A stretch of 64,000 nucleotides of DNA from Bradyrhizobium sp. sBnM-33 (lineage in GTDB: Bacteria > Pseudomonadota > Alphaproteobacteria > Rhizobiales > Xanthobacteraceae): the NCBI RefSeq assembly GCF_032917945.1, contig NZ_CP136624.1:992001-1056000 (forward strand). The letters run 5' to 3'. A program made the position numbers and the translations under genes. Shown piece after piece: positions 63,112 to 64,000 of the stretch. Positions within the stretch are counted from its first letter, which is position 1. Each line of letters opens with the position of its first letter. Below the pieces are notes generated by a model. The model saw nothing but the letters and a program-made list of their open reading frames with translations. It was not told where the DNA came from and did no database searches.

Positions 63112-63822
63112 TTATCCGTGCCCGGCCTTGTCCGTGCCAGACTTATCGATACCAGATTTTTCTTTTCCGAACGCTGCCTCGTACGCTTGTGCGATTGCCT
63201 GCGCGGCATCGATCAGCGCAGCCTTGGCGCCACGCGGATCAGCCCAGATGAAATCGCCGACCAGCACGAAATCGGCGCCGGCAGCCGCAAATTCGGAAGC
63301 CTCCGCGCGCGACGTAGCAAAGCCGATGCAGGGCGGCTCGAACAGTTCATCCCACCATTGCAGGCGTTCGGCGATCGCTTCAGTTGATGGCCGCTGGCCC
63401 TTGGCATCGGGTTCGCCAAACAGCACGTAGTCAGCACCCGCTTCGCCCGCCGCCATCGAATCGTGCCGCGTAGCAAGACCGCCGATGCCGGCGATGCGGT
63501 CAGGCTTCAGCGACGGCAAGGCGTCTTCCAGCGCGGCGAGGCCGGTCAGATGCGCGCCGTCGGCGCCGGCCCGCGCCACCAGTTCGACATGGCCGTCGAG
63601 CAACAGCGCCGCGCCGCCGTTCTGGATCGCGGGCGCAAGTGCTTTCACGCGTGCGATCATGGTGCGCTGGTCGGTCTGCTTCAACCGCAGCAGTACAGCC
63701 GCGACGTCGACCGCGGCCAACAGCTCCGGAAGCTGATTTGCGAACTGCGATGGATCGTCCACCTCCGGCGTCGCGAGATAGAGGCGCGGCGCCGGGCGCG
63801 GCGGAACGGGTTTGTTGGACAA
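63112..63822 (-). CDS. thiE: Thiamine phosphate synthase
   Basis: A protein of about 236 residues of the ThiE/TenI barrel family, which joins the thiazole and pyrimidine halves of thiamine. Family segments are RLYLATPEV, LLRLKQTD, GGAALLLDGHVELVARAGADGAHL and AGIGGLATRHDSMAAGEAGADYVLFGEP. The usual GxxxS/T phosphate loop is less clear, so it may be a ThiE-like paralogue. TTG 63822 starts two bases after the aldolase stop, which favours coupling; ATG 63858 would lie inside the aldolase gene. The C-terminal GIDKSGTDKAGHG tail is dispensable-looking. Confidence 0.82.
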   Translation of the reverse strand: MSNKPVPPRPAPRLYLATPEVDDPSQFANQLPELLAAVDVAAVLLRLKQTDQRTMIARVKALAPAIQNGGAALLLDGHVELVARAGADGAHLTGLAALEDALPSLKPDRIAGIGGLATRHDSMAAGEAGADYVLFGEPDAKGQRPSTEAIAERLQWWDELFEPPCIGFATSRAEASEFAAAGADFVLVGDFIWADPRGAKAALIDAAQAIAQAYEAAFGKEKSGIDKSGTDKAGHG

Positions 63823-63824
63823 GT

Positions 63825-64000
63825 CTAGGCGACCTTCTTTTCCAGGCCGGTTTCCCACTCGCCCTTGCTCGCCAGCGCGTTCATCCGCGCACGGTGTGTG
63901 AACGCGCGCTGGCCTGCGGCGATGTTCTCGGCCTTACCCGACCACGCCTTCTGCGGCGCCGCCTGCAGCGCCCGGCCATAGGAGAAGGTCAGCCGCCAAG
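63825..64000 (-). CDS. Class I fructose-bisphosphate aldolase, C-terminal end
   Basis: Only the last 57 codons are in the window. WRLTFSYGRALQAAPQKAWSG, then ENIAAGQRAFTHRARMNALASKGEWE, is the C-terminus of class I (Schiff-base) fructose-1,6-bisphosphate aldolases. It runs off the window's right edge. thiE follows two bases after its stop. Confidence 0.88.
   Translation of the reverse strand, partial: WRLTFSYGRALQAAPQKAWSGKAENIAAGQRAFTHRARMNALASKGEWETGLEKKVA

Overview
The window reads as chromosomal DNA of a high-GC alphaproteobacterium of the Bradyrhizobium/Rhodopseudomonas type. The reasons are: the RcdA–DUF1192–rpmE neighbourhood, DUF934 inside the cysteine operon, class III cyclase genes with TPR tails, IS110-family elements, and several families of intergenic palindromic repeats typical of such genomes. 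This assignment is inference from gene content; no rRNA, tRNA or CRISPR array was seen.

Layout. 1–6.4 kb is an assimilatory sulfur block on the + strand: sulfite reductase (cut by the window edge), DUF934, an Fe–S APS/PAPS reductase, then the sulfate ABC importer (binding protein, CysT, CysW, CysA). 6.5–9.2 kb has a CAP-domain lipoprotein, a patatin-like phospholipase and a 3-hydroxybutyrate dehydrogenase. 9.3–13.6 kb holds a TauE/SafE exporter, a flippase and several very small membrane or secreted proteins. 13.7–19.2 kb contains a DsbD N-terminal-like protein, YqgE, a TauD/TfdA dioxygenase, two short-chain dehydrogenases, a GNAT enzyme and a CsbD-like protein. 19.3–31.7 kb is rich in envelope and c-di-GMP functions: SGNH protein, lytic transglycosylase, GalU, diguanylate cyclase, L,D-transpeptidase, a GGDEF/EAL protein and a quinone oxidoreductase. 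31.8–38.8 kb holds DUF1192, a candidate sRNA, rcdA, rpmE, an ABC exporter and a MotA/TolQ plus OmpA-type pair. 39–44.9 kb has a cyclopropane-synthase-like methyltransferase and an RND efflux pair.

44.9–61.1 kb is an accessory region. It begins with a TetR-controlled operon whose first gene is an in-frame chimera of half an aldehyde dehydrogenase and a short-chain reductase, followed by a PadR regulator and a diverged second copy of the 3' end of the RND gene. Then come an alpha/beta hydrolase, a beta-lactamase-fold hydrolase, one intact and one broken IS110-family element, a membrane-anchored cyclic-nucleotide-binding protein, a small exported protein, a class III cyclase with a C-terminal frameshift, a methyltransferase bracketed by short repeats, and an IS5 remnant. 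Housekeeping resumes with suhB, a Sel1-repeat protein, thiE and a class I aldolase cut by the window end.

The observations most worth pursuing are the ALDH–SDR chimera, the same 44–45 bp module embedded in two unrelated repeat families, the cNMP-binding membrane protein near a cyclase, the possible bridge-RNA regions of the IS110 elements, and the candidate sRNA upstream of rcdA.
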